A stretch of DNA of 64,000 bases from Symbiodinium kawagutii (lineage: Eukaryota > Sar > Dinophyceae > Suessiales > Symbiodiniaceae). A program made the translations under genes and the position numbers. Positions 11,473 through 21,182 of the stretch are shown in pieces. The first letter of the stretch is position 1, and every line of letters begins with the position of its first letter. The notes under the pieces were generated by a model. The model had not been told where the DNA came from. It did no database searches and worked only from the letters and a program-made list of their open reading frames with translations. The stretch spans positions 6,627 to 70,626 of the forward strand of contig VSDK01020320.1 of assembly GCA_009767595.1 (NCBI GenBank), written 5' to 3'.

Positions 11473-11560
11473 GTAGTGAAGAAGATTGTGACGGTGATGA
11501 TGGGGGTGATGATGGTGATGATGGAAATGCACATGATGGTGAGGACGGTGATAACTTCGG

Positions 11561-11650
<90 letters not shown>

Positions 11651-11651
11651 C

Positions 11652-11685
<34 letters not shown>

Positions 11686-11723
11686 GTGGTGGTGATGACG
11701 GTGATGACCAAAATGATCATGGG

Positions 11724-11755
<32 letters not shown>

Positions 11756-11895
11756 GTGGTGATGACGGTGATGACCAAAATGATCATGGGTGATGATGGT
11801 GATGGTGAGGTGATGGTGATGGTGATGGTGAGGTGATGGTGATGATGAGGATGAGGATGAGGATGAGGATGAGGATGAGGATGAGGATGATGATG

Positions 11896-11954
<59 letters not shown>
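11394..11954. repeat. Large (ATG)n microsatellite, opposite orientation to the 9-kb array
   Basis: GAT/ATG triplets on the + strand, where the array at 8.9-10.1 kb has CAT. An interruption, GTGATGACCAAAATGATCAT, occurs at 11701 and 11769, a 68-bp higher-order unit. A GAGGAT hexamer run lies at about 11845-11895. Confidence 0.95.
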
Positions 11955-11994
11955 ATGGTTCAGCCCAAGATGTCCAACTAGTGGATGATTTTGA

Positions 11995-12295
11995 CATGCA
12001 AACGCGCGTTTGTGGCAGATTTGATTTGATTTTCCAAAAACGGTTCGGTCGTCCAATGCTTGTATGATTTTGATTAGCAAATTTGTGTTTTCGCCACAGC
12101 GCCGTATATTCTTTGCACATTTAATGTTCCAAAAAATGCCCCGACGTCAGCAAACATGCGTTTCGCCACAGCGCCGTGCAATTTTTGCACATCTTATGTT
12201 CCCAAAAATGTCCCGACGTGTTTTTTCTGATTTTGACTTGCAAACGCGCGTTTCGCCACAGCGCCTTGCACTTTTTGTGCATTTGTTTCCCAACT
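11995..12295. repeat. Degenerate tandem repeat with TTTCGCCACAGCGCC core
   Basis: The 15-mer TTTCGCCACAGCGCC occurs at 12089, 12161 and 12251. It is preceded in the clearest copies by GCAAACRYGCG and followed by TTGCACATYTTATGTTCC-like text and CCCGACGT. Spacings are 72 and 90 bp. A related fragment, CAAACGCGCGTTTGTGGCAG, starts the block near 11999. Confidence 0.7.
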
Positions 12296-12300
12296 GAACT

Positions 12301-14048
12301 TTGCACCCACCTTGTTTACATTTACGAGGCTACCTTTTCGAGCATCCTAAAACACTGAACATTGTAAAACAAATTAAAACAAAACATTTGGAATTTTTGT
12401 CATTCACGCGCCATTCATCTGTGATTTTCTATTTGATCTCGCAGACTGACTCTTGACTCCCAAATTTCCTTCCATGTTTTTTTTTAATGTTCATTCAATT
12501 AATATTGGTGAAAAGGTTTCTGAATTATCACTAAAGCTATTGTGAATCTCAATATTTGTTGTGATTGTTTGGATTGCGAATATCATAATCATTGATTTCA
12601 TTGTTACTGCCGTCATTGTCATCGTCGTGGTGGTCATCAATGTTCTTATTTTCGATTGTCATTTTCACCGTCATTCTTTTCTGTTTTTTTGATTTGTTGT
12701 CCCAATATTTTTGTTTTTGCGGTCGATCCGATGAAAATATGGATTTTTGCGGTTTCTTATTTTGGGTCAGATGTTTGAAACTACTTTTTCCGGTCAGAAA
12801 CAATGTAGGTCAATTGCGCAGAGCAATTTAATTCACTTGTTTTCAAGCAAAAATTGTCTCAATTAAAACAATTTGTTGTTTTGTTGATTTTCAACCGTTT
12901 TGAACATTGAATGTTCAAAGAAAAGGCAATGGATGGAACCTTCCCAACAAAGAGTTCGAAATCCTGATGCAACATTTGGAATCCGATGTTTTTTTGTTAT
13001 TATTTTTTTATTCTTTCACATGCCATCAGCGACTTATCCATTTACATCATCATTGATGCGATTCCAGCTGTATTGGCGGCCTCTTTGGTTCAAAGGTTTT
13101 CGATCTTAGGAGGTGGGCACCAAGCCCATGTCCATTTCCGAGAGCGACAATTTGGAAGGCGTGTGGCAGCATGACAAAATTAGGTCAACTGCTTGAATAT
13201 GTTTGAATCTGTGTGATGCCAGAACGCGTCCGCGGTACTACTACGTAATCTCGCCAAGACCTTTGAATACATCAGTTGAAATTCAGTTTCCTGTCGCATT
13301 GGTGCGTTGTGAACAAATTGCTTCTTGAGGTGTATTTTACTCGCTCAAGAAATTCAGATGAAACAGGCACTGAACCGAGCTTCCAGCGAATCCTTTGAAC
13401 ATATTTACATAATTTTGCATATCTTTATCTCCATGATTTGTGTCGATTGTGTGTCCAAGGTTGCAGTCCTTTCTGCGTTGTTTTTCTTTGGACGTTGCTT
13501 CGAGGTGGGATTTATCACAGGCTGATTTGAACGAACCAGTTTTCATTGGAAACCATGTCCCTCTGCAACAAATGAAGTCTTAAGAGGTCGAATAAGAAGT
13601 AGTTTTTCCTCTGTTTTTGTCTTTAGGCTAAAGATCAAAAGCCTCGAGAGGTGCACAGCGTCAAGACATTCCACTGGGGCCCCAAGGCTGAAATGAACTT
13701 GTTGAGGCCATTGCTCCATGCCTGCTACAGCATGGTCAGCCCATGCCTCTGCTGCCTTCGCTGTTCGCTGGATCGGGTCATTTACAAAGCGTCACCAAGG
13801 ACACTGCGAGAGTCCCTTTCAAAAGATGAAGGTCCATGGACTTTCATAAGTCCATTAGAGTAGAGTCTATAGTTGGTGCTTCATGATGCTTTGGAACAGA
13901 ATTTCTCGACACTAGCAATGCTGCGTCATGCAGGCAGAGGTTCGCAACTTGTTCCTGAAGAGGCAGATTTCTCAGTGTTCCAAATTTACAGCTAAATGCA
14001 AATATGACATGTTTTTTGCATTGTCTACTCGTTGCAGGTTCCAGCATT
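12301..14048. other. AT-rich gene-free stretch
   Basis: No exon or repeat that I can support. T-runs near 12478 and 12995 could be polypyrimidine tracts of introns, but no exon follows convincingly. Confidence 0.4.
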
Positions 14049-14070
14049 NNNNNNNNNNNNNNNNNNNNNN
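14049..14070. other. Assembly gap (22 N)
   Basis: A run of N; true length unknown. Reading frames drawn across it are not supported. Confidence 0.99.
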
Positions 14071-14259
14071 CATTCCTGCAAACACAGAGCTCAGCACGGT
14101 CTGTGCCCAAGCACAACTACCAAGAGGAGGAACAACCAGAACTATTTTCATTGTTCTTAGTGTGCTTCTTGCTGCTGAAAAAAAATGGTCCTCACTCAGA
14201 CAGTAGTTGAGAGATAACAAATTTCCCGCGTTGAGCCCTCAATCTGCAATTGCGACAGG

Positions 14260-14832
14260 GTGGCAGCAAACAATGGCGTCAATCCGTCCTTCTTCGACAC
14301 TTTTGCAGATGTGGAGCTGGCAATGTTTTCCTCAAAGCATCACCGTCCAATGTGTACAGTGTTTAGTGTACAGGACCTTCTTTTGACTTTGCGCAGTGTT
14401 CTTGATGTCAGGCCGAATCAACTTGGGATGCTGATGGAGGTGACCAGAATGAGGACAGAAACTGATTCCACGTTTGATTCCTGTTCTGTGAGAGCCTTCT
14501 GTTCAATGATTTCAATCACAAACCTTCGCGCAGAATCTCAGACGTGTACCGATTGTATACTGAAAAATGTTGGACTCCAGGTCCAAGTGTCACAAGCTGC
14601 AAGTTCCGCCGACGATGTGCTTCCCACCATCAAGCCTCCGCAATGGTGCGCTGATCTCCGTGTTTCTTGCGGCACTGTATGGTGTGAAGAAGAAGAAGAG
14701 AATCCCAGGTTTGCTGAAACCCCTTCGGCTGGACCACTGCAGGCGAATGCTTTGTGGCACCAAAGTTGTCAATGCTTTTCAAGTTACAAGAAATTCCATA
14801 CCTGTTGCTGTGCAGGCTTGGCAGACTTATGA
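14260..14832 (+). CDS. Open frame of 190 codons, unknown
   Basis: The longest open + frame outside the LINE, the Grx-like gene and simple repeats. It begins with GTG, so the left limit is arbitrary and an upstream exon is possible. The first 115 residues read like protein (VNPSFFDTFADVELAM, SVQDLLLTLRSVLDVRPNQ). A Glu run of five follows at about 143, and the last third is Cys-rich and less protein-like. No family recognised. It could be one exon, a decayed gene or chance; the region just upstream is an assembly gap. Confidence 0.25.
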   Translation: MAANNGVNPSFFDTFADVELAMFSSKHHRPMCTVFSVQDLLLTLRSVLDVRPNQLGMLMEVTRMRTETDSTFDSCSVRAFCSMISITNLRAESQTCTDCILKNVGLQVQVSQAASSADDVLPTIKPPQWCADLRVSCGTVWCEEEEENPRFAETPSAGPLQANALWHQSCQCFSSYKKFHTCCCAGLADL

Positions 14833-14917
14833 TGAGGCTTCAAAGGCAGATGATTTTCTTTTCGTTATCTCGTAAAGAATCCCCAAGCGGTGGTCAGGCA
14901 CAAATTACTCATGCTAA

Positions 14918-14988
14918 GGGCTCTCTTGAGAAGATCTCACAAGGACCTCTCTCAAGAGAACTTGCACAAGATCTCTGTGCAAGAGCCC
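14918..14988. repeat. 71-nt compound inverted repeat (three-way junction)
   Basis: An outer stem GGGCT (14918-14922) / AGCCC (14984-14988) encloses two arms: CTCTTGAGA (14923-14931) / TCTCAAGAG (14950-14958), and CTTGCACA (14961-14968) / TGTGCAAG (14976-14983). Only two bases, 14959-14960, are unpaired between the arms. The word AGATCTC sits in both loops and recurs at 15020. Confidence 0.75.
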
Positions 14989-15134
14989 TACAGATCCCGT
15001 GACTTTGTGTACCGGCAAGATCTCTGGAGATGTCTCAAGCAGACTTGTTTAACCCGTGGAAGTTCCTGTGAGACGCCTTTGTGCTGAATATCTTCCTACT
15101 TGAGAGGATTTGTAGATCATCGACATGTGCACCG

Positions 15135-15270
15135 CGCGCAGGTGTGAAGGATCAGGCATTCACAAAGTCGGCAGAGGGGTGCGCAAGCAAAACCAAACGT
15201 GCGCGGCGGTTTGCAGGTGAGAGCAACTCACAAAGTTGGCAGAGGGTTGCACTAGCGACAAGAACATTTG
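15135..15270. repeat. Diverged tandem duplication, 68-bp unit
   Basis: CACAAAGTCGGCAGAGGGGTGC at 15161 is matched by CACAAAGTTGGCAGAGGGTTGC at 15229, with flanking GCGCGCAGGTG and GCGGTTTGCAGGTG also aligned. Two copies, clearly diverged. Confidence 0.65.
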
Positions 15271-15730
15271 TAAAGTGCGCAGGCAAGATGCAAGAAACAG
15301 TTTTGAGTTGGGCACATACACATATACACACACTTGGTCACCTGCCGTTTCACTACTGGTGAATGTGATTTCAGAATGTGATCTTCAAAAGCATTGGGAG
15401 GGAGAAAAAGGCTCACGATGTGCTGCACCTGTCACGCCAAATGATGTCGGCATAAAACGACGACAGTCCTGCAAAACGTGCCGTTTGAGATTGTCAATAG
15501 ACCTTTCAGGAGCAGGAACGCTGCGTTTGCCACGAAAAAGTCGCCTTTTTTCAAGCCAATGGTTGTGGAAAACCGATCCTTGCCATGATTTTGCCCACGA
15601 TCCCTTGCGCATGTGAGGTTGGCATTGCGCCTGCCACGCTAAACGTACAACTCCAAAAACGAGCACGGCACACAAGCTCTCCGAGCAGAAATCTGGTACG
15701 AGACTTCCATTACCGGAAGAGGGACCCATG

Positions 15731-15811
15731 TATATATATATATATATATATCTAAATAAACAAATAAATAAATGAACAAATAAAAATATACATATATATA
15801 TATATATATAT
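15731..15811. repeat. (TA)n tracts flanking an AAATAAAC-rich spacer
   Basis: Two TA runs of about 20 bp (15731-15751 and 15789-15811) on either side of an A-rich spacer with AAATAAATAA words. Self-complementary and likely to extrude. Confidence 0.9.
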
Positions 15812-16839
15812 ATTTATTCCCTGACGCGCTCCCCCTTACGTCGGCCGGGGTCGGCGGATATATGTAATTTTTTCAGTCGGATGCTTTCGAGCAAAGCCTG
15901 ATCGAACCTAGGCCTTGTCTACGGCCGTAGGAACCCCCTAGCGTGGCCACAGTGTTTGGGGGACCATGAAAATATCAGAACTCAGCAGTGAAGAATATCC
16001 AGATCCAGATCTTTTGACAAGGATGCCAGTTGGCGAGCTAGTGCTCCAGAGTGGCGGGTGCTGGACTTTGGAAGGACTGAAAAGCACATCTCAGTGGAGG
16101 GAACAAGATAGCACACGAAAGTTGTGGACACAGTTTCCCAACCCAACAATTTCCCATTTTCAGAATCCTATCCAATTTGCAAGCAGAATCAGGGGTGCTG
16201 AAAACTTGCAAGCTTTGCAATCCGAAAACGAGTCAGTCTTGGAAGATGTAGGAATCAATTGCTAGTTGTCCCAGAGCAGATGCGGGTATCATGTGCACAT
16301 CGAAGACTCACGGTCCATCAGATAAGTCAAGTTGTCCGGCGTATCCGGATGCTTGGATGGTTTGCAAGATGAAAAGTAACCAAAGTCTATGTCCAAAACA
16401 GGCCTCGCCTGAAAACATCTGGCGAAACTGCTTTGGCACATGTAATAAGGTTGGAGTGAACAGGGTCCTGAGCATGTCAGGGCCAGTAGGGGCAGGCCAT
16501 GTTGTGCCTCCAGAGCTTTTCTCCTGGATCACTTTCCATTGTTTGGATGCTCACTGGGCACCCATGTTGCGGAACGTGCGGCTGTTTCACCAAGATTTCC
16601 ATCCTTAACATCATGCCGTCCCTGTCCATGTCGTCCCTGTCTGACCGTTCCAACATCATATCTTGTAGTATGTTCACCTCAAAGTCATTTTGGACTTATC
16701 AACGACTATCCGAAACTATTTTTTCCAGATCAGGTACGATATTGAAAGTCAGAAAGACCCTCTTAGCAAAAATGCTGTTAGATCGCTGGGGATTGTCAGG
16801 GAGCGAAGTGACTAAGTTCAAGTTTGCATCCATCAAGTA
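15812..16839. other. Unassigned stretch
   Basis: Includes a CG-rich patch at 15830-15950. Frames at 15966-16265 and 16291-16608 (+) are open but unremarkable. Nothing else recognised. Confidence 0.35.
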
Positions 16840-16946
16840 TATGATGGTTTCTCAAAATAGGGAGCCCCAAACAATGGTTTGTTTATTACTACAAATAGTT
16901 AAAACAGGATGATTTAGGGGTACCCCTATTTTGAGAAACCACCATA
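16840..16946. mobile_element. Stowaway-like MITE, 107 bp
   Basis: The left end starting at 16842 (TGATGGTTTCTCAAAATAGG) and the reverse complement of the right end finishing at 16944 (TGGTGGTTTCTCAAAATAGG) differ at one base over about 21 bp. Weaker complementarity continues inward (AGCCCC against GGGGTACCCC). Each end is flanked by TA (16840-16841 and 16945-16946), the Tc1/mariner-type target duplication. The short AT-rich interior has no coding capacity, as expected of a non-autonomous element. Confidence 0.8.
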
Positions 16947-17365
16947 TCATTATGTTTGTTCAAGTATTTGCAACTCTCAACTGTTGCGATTTGTTCCTTT
17001 AAGAGATTTGTTGAGTCCTGTTAAGGGACTGAACCACAATGCCGGTTTGGAGGGGCCGTGCCAGTAGGGCAGTGAGATGTAAACATGGCAAGTTGAACTC
17101 CATGGCCGCAGTTTTTCAGCTTGACGAGCTCTGAATGCCTGCATCACAAACAACACAGGTCGTAAAATCTGGGCCAGGTTGTCTATACACGATTTGGACA
17201 AACGCGAGTAGTGAACAAGCCCACGCTGCAGCTTGCTGAATTTTTGTTTCATTGAGCTTGAAGTCGGAGGAATTCGCTTTTCCCTAGCTTTGAAGTGCAA
17301 AACAACTTGGCAGAGCCATCAGTTTTGATCACTCTGGGTTTGCCGCGGTTGCCATGGATTGAGCA
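16947..17365. other. Region upstream of the Grx-like gene
   Basis: No TATA box, as is usual in dinoflagellates, and no spliced-leader relic next to the ATG. A minus-strand open frame (16977-17300) shows no family resemblance. Confidence 0.35.
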
Positions 17366-18451
17366 ATGAATGGACACACGGAGAACTCTACAACTGTCAA
17401 TGCAGTTCAAGACGCAGCGGATAGTGAAGATGACCGGAGCGTCAGGCAAGCTGCGGAACTCTTGGGGGGAGGAGATTTTTCAGGTGCGATCGAATGCCTG
17501 AACGGCAAGACCCTTACTTTAGATGGACATTTGCTGATGGCTGAAGCACTTTGGACACAGGCTGGCCCCCATGGCACAAGAGCAGCCTTGAAACATTACG
17601 AAGCTGCGGAAATTGCTGCAGGGGATGATGTGTCAAAAAAGGCCGCAGTGGTTCTCGGTCACGGCTGGGCTCTACTACAGTTGAAAGATCCTGCTGCACG
17701 GACAAAGCTGGAGTTTGCCAGAGATCTGGCCCAGAGGGATGGGAATTCTGCAGCAATTGACTTTGTTGACCGTTTGTTGGAAAATGCAGATGACTCTTTG
17801 AGCACGGCAGAAGCAACTTGGACTGCTTTTGTGAAGGCTTACATGACCAGCGATGAAGCAGTGGTGTTTATGTGCGGAAGCATGCAAGAGCCACTTGATG
17901 AGCCATCAGCTCTAGGGGTGGCAAAATTGCATGAGGCCGGTGTCAAAGCAATGAAATCTGTGAATGTCAGCGAGACTGGACCAGAACTACCAGGTGGTTT
18001 GCAAACGCTCTCCACTTTATCCGTCAAGCTTCCACAGCTCTACCTGAAAGGTGTCCTGGTGGAAAATTGGTTGCAACTCGATACAAGGGCTCTTCGAAAT
18101 CTCCTTGCTGACGCTGGTGCGAACCTGCGACCTGAAGAGTCTGAGCCTTGTCATGGCGTGTTTTCGGATGGCTTGGATGATTGGCAAATTCGATTGATTG
18201 ACTCAATTTCAAAAACAGGACTGGGAGATTGGGATTTCAAAGCCAAGGAGCTCAGGACCGAGTTCAACGATTCACCTGCCACTGGTCAAAAGCTGGAGGA
18301 AGCATGGAAGAATCTTGCTCCACTCGTGAGAGGCAAGTTGGAGGAGCAACAAGAGATGCCATGTGGACATTCCTGTAATACTTGCCCCACTAAGCACGAC
18401 TGCCAACTGCATGATGCAGTCGGTGTGCGAGACATCGAAGATTTGGCCTGA
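17366..18451 (+). CDS. TPR-like / glutaredoxin-like / SANT-like / Nbp35-type Cys-cluster protein
   Basis: A complete intronless frame of 361 codons, ATG to TGA. Residues about 22-140 are helical and Ala/Leu-rich with TPR-like spacing. Residues about 152-252 match the glutaredoxin fold of the PICOT/monothiol class: VVFMCGS in place of VLFMKGT, then the cis-Pro motif LPQLYLKG with P223. The CGFS active-site cysteine is missing; the only cysteine in that strand region is C170. Residues 270-318 (GLGDWDFKAKEL...AWKNL) resemble a SANT/Myb-like fold. The end carries C333-x3-C337-x2-C340-P-x4-C346. Its CX2CPX4C part is the pattern at the N-terminus of the cytosolic Fe-S scaffold Nbp35. Inference: an Fe-S or thiol-linked adaptor rather than an oxidoreductase. 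A cytosolic place is suggested by the lack of a signal or transit peptide. The combination is unfamiliar to me. Confidence 0.85.
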   Translation: MNGHTENSTTVNAVQDAADSEDDRSVRQAAELLGGGDFSGAIECLNGKTLTLDGHLLMAEALWTQAGPHGTRAALKHYEAAEIAAGDDVSKKAAVVLGHGWALLQLKDPAARTKLEFARDLAQRDGNSAAIDFVDRLLENADDSLSTAEATWTAFVKAYMTSDEAVVFMCGSMQEPLDEPSALGVAKLHEAGVKAMKSVNVSETGPELPGGLQTLSTLSVKLPQLYLKGVLVENWLQLDTRALRNLLADAGANLRPEESEPCHGVFSDGLDDWQIRLIDSISKTGLGDWDFKAKELRTEFNDSPATGQKLEEAWKNLAPLVRGKLEEQQEMPCGHSCNTCPTKHDCQLHDAVGVRDIEDLA

Positions 18452-18466
18452 GCCAAAAATGGCGAG
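18447..18466 (-). other. DinoSL-like 16-mer (antisense) over the stop codon
   Basis: The minus strand reads GCCATTTTTGGCTCAGG at 18463-18447. The dinoflagellate spliced leader ends GCCATTTTGGCTCAAG, so the match has one inserted T and one mismatch. The orientation is opposite to the gene, so it is not a normal retrogene leader. The TGA stop is part of the match, and chance is possible. Confidence 0.25.
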
Positions 18467-19109
18467 CGAGGCCAACAGATGGGTGAATTGCTTCGAAGTA
18501 GGAATTCCATGGAATTCTTGCACTTGGAGTCCTTCAAAGCTTTGAATATTTGCAGGATCCGACAAGATTGGGCTCCCACGGATTCTAGATTGCCGAAAGC
18601 TTGGCAATCTTGGATGAACAAAGATGCATTCTGTTTCTTCAAGCATGCTACATTGAGGCAAAGCAGAGCAGTGCTGAGCTTAGAGCCCCGCTGAATTTGA
18701 TGAACGCAGAATTGAATGAGATATTCTAAGCTTAGCAAATTCACTGCTGGCGGTGCTCTTACCTCGTTGGCAGGAGAGCCATGGGAAGGCGGGGCTGATT
18801 CGAAAGCAACATTTACTTTGCAATTTGTACATCAACATCAACAGTCAGAGTCATTCAAGGCCCTTCAAGGCATTCTTTTGAAATATGCAACTATCAAGCC
18901 TACTGCAACTCGTCCACTTTTCTACAGCTTGAATTCTTGTCAAACTATCAAGTGCTAAGCCTATCAACATATCAACTGTCACTTCAATGTCACTTCAAAA
19001 TGCTGCCAGGATGCCACATGGTTCGAGAAATCCGTCAACCAACAGGACTACTTCGGGCGTCCAAGGCCACACGCCAAAGGAAAAGGGAGAAAGGAAAATA
19101 TATTTGAAG
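18467..19109. other. Region downstream of the Grx-like gene
   Basis: Open frames on both strands within 18286-18744 are unremarkable or overlap the gene. No polyadenylation signal is expected or seen. Nothing else recognised. Confidence 0.35.
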
Positions 19110-19201
19110 GAAAAAACATAGTATATGTATATATGTATATATGTATATATGTATATAGAGTGAACTTATATTTAACCTGTTTCCTTCGAAGGAAAGAACA
19201 G
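19110..19201. repeat. TATATGTA microsatellite followed by a near-perfect palindrome
   Basis: An 8-bp TATATGTA repeat runs at about 19121-19157. At 19180-19195 TTTCCTTCGAAGGAAA is a perfect 16-bp palindrome, extended by CCTG on the left and CAGG on the right with a small bulge. Confidence 0.75.
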
Positions 19202-21136
19202 GGGAGAACATCATTCAAAGTGCACATTAAGATTTTCAGATGTTGAACATTTTCAAGGGCACCGTCACCCTCATCGGCGAAGTTCTACTTGGAGTGGAGT
19301 TCGGTGAGCAGGAGAGGGTGCTCTGCATGTCACGAAGAGTTCCAGAAATGCTCGGCACATCATTCTCCAGGACTGTCGAATTGAGTTGTGGACCTCCTGG
19401 TTGTGTTGCTAATGCCTCCTTGAAGGCCTGGATACTTTGCAGCAACATTTGTGCCGAAGAAAAGTCCAGCCTTGTGAGGCTTTTGAACACGGAGACTTGG
19501 AGTACAAAATGCATCAAACTGAGACTCTGTCGTGAGTACAGTGTCGTCATGCAGTTTGACAGAAATCAGATGGCTTGGGCGCTCGGTCCTGCCAAAATTC
19601 ATCCTTTTTGTGAAGCTGCAGGTGTACTTTATCCGTCATGGTGCACCCGACGGATTTTGATGACGAGTTGGTCTCTCAGGTTGAAACAGTGTCAATCCAA
19701 CCTGTCCCCGAACTCTTTGTGCCTTAAATCCATATAATTGTGAGTGGCCGTGAGATGGTGTGGCCGTGAGATGGCATGAGGTATAATGTTGAGAAGATTG
19801 AGTGGATTGTCATCAATGGGAAAGAGGCCTGGGATGCAGCATGGCAGTTACCATGAGATGACGTTTTCAGTACGTACTTGGAACTTTGCATTTGATTCCT
19901 TTCTATTTGGAACCTCTACATTTTTCTTTTGCATTGAGGCTTTGCGGGATTTTAGTCCACGAGCTCCCAAAGGTGCACTTGAAATCAAAGCATTCAAATG
20001 GTTCTGAGTTGTAATTTGTGAAACAAAGTAGCCAATACTATTGATGTTTGGTCCCATACGGATCGTGTCAACTGAAAGATTGGTCCGGCTGAGGTTGCGA
20101 GACCAATGGGAACCTCACCGGCAACTTAGATTCAGATTTAGGAGCAGAATTGAATGACTCATCTCTTCTGGCTTCGAGTACTCGCAAAGCTCACAGGGTC
20201 AGGAGTCTCAGTGATTCAGTGCACAGAGTTTTCTCGTGGGATAGCATCAGTGGCAAATCCTATGGCAGTGAGGCCTTGAACAACAGCAATCAGTCGAGCA
20301 GCTGCTTCCTCAATGGATGCCATGGCAATGTTGCGCCACAGCAAATGGGAAGAGCATCGGCCTAGGCGTTTCAAATTCCACCTCCACTCTGCCTCTATAC
20401 CCGTGACCTGTCGGCAGACTTTGCGAGGTCAGGAGTCGTTGTGAAGAATTTTCGATGGCATTCTTTTTGCAAGGTGCATCAGCGATCTTCCGTTGGAGGT
20501 GCCTGTTGAATCCTGTTGAGTTGATTTCTTGATTTGTTGGAACCTTCAGGGCATCCTTGGTTTCGTTTTACCACAGTGCCTAGGGCCTCGTGGGGGAGGA
20601 CGGAAAGATCCATGTGTCGGGCCAGGATCTCAAAGCAGCGCGCGCTCAAAATGAAGCCATTCAGCAAACAGAGATGTCGTGTTGCCGAGCAAAGGCAAGA
20701 TTTCACCTGCTGTGGATGAGTGCGCTGTCAATGGCAACCATTTAAGGCAGGTGACTTGGGAGACTGCAGTTTAATTCTACGTCAGAACTTTGATTTGGAA
20801 TGATTTGGATGCTGTAAAGAAATACATACCCCCATGACAGTCAAAGTTGTCAAATAGTTGAGGGGCGCTGTACACTGTGGCAGCACTGGGCCTCCTGCTT
20901 CCATAATGTATATCAACATTTTAGGCACTATGGAAGGGCACATTTACTGTCAAGAGCATGTTAGCTTTATTTTTCATACATTCGCTACAAACTGAATGGC
21001 TTCTTCAATGTATCAACCGCTGAGTATTGAACGTGTTGCCGGCTGCCAGTGGACTGGTGAGTGTGACATGCTTTGCCCGGCCAACCACTACGCCTCCACC
21101 AACAACCACTACCACAACTACTACAGTCAAGGCAGG
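19202..21136. other. Unassigned stretch
   Basis: The 165-codon frame at 19240-19737 (+) and the minus frame at 20479-20706 look partly protein-like, but no start, splice pattern or family supports them. Confidence 0.3.
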
Positions 21137-21182
21137 AAGTGAGAGAAGTGAGAGAAGTGAGACAAGTGAGAGAAGTGAGAGC
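21137..21182. repeat. GTGAGAGAA minisatellite, 9-bp unit
   Basis: Five near-identical 9-bp units (GTGAGAGAA, one with GTGAGACAA). Confidence 0.9.

Noticed and set aside
11341-12120. Frames of 150 and 249 codons over the ATG array
   Set aside because: Same triplet artefact; no non-repeat domain.
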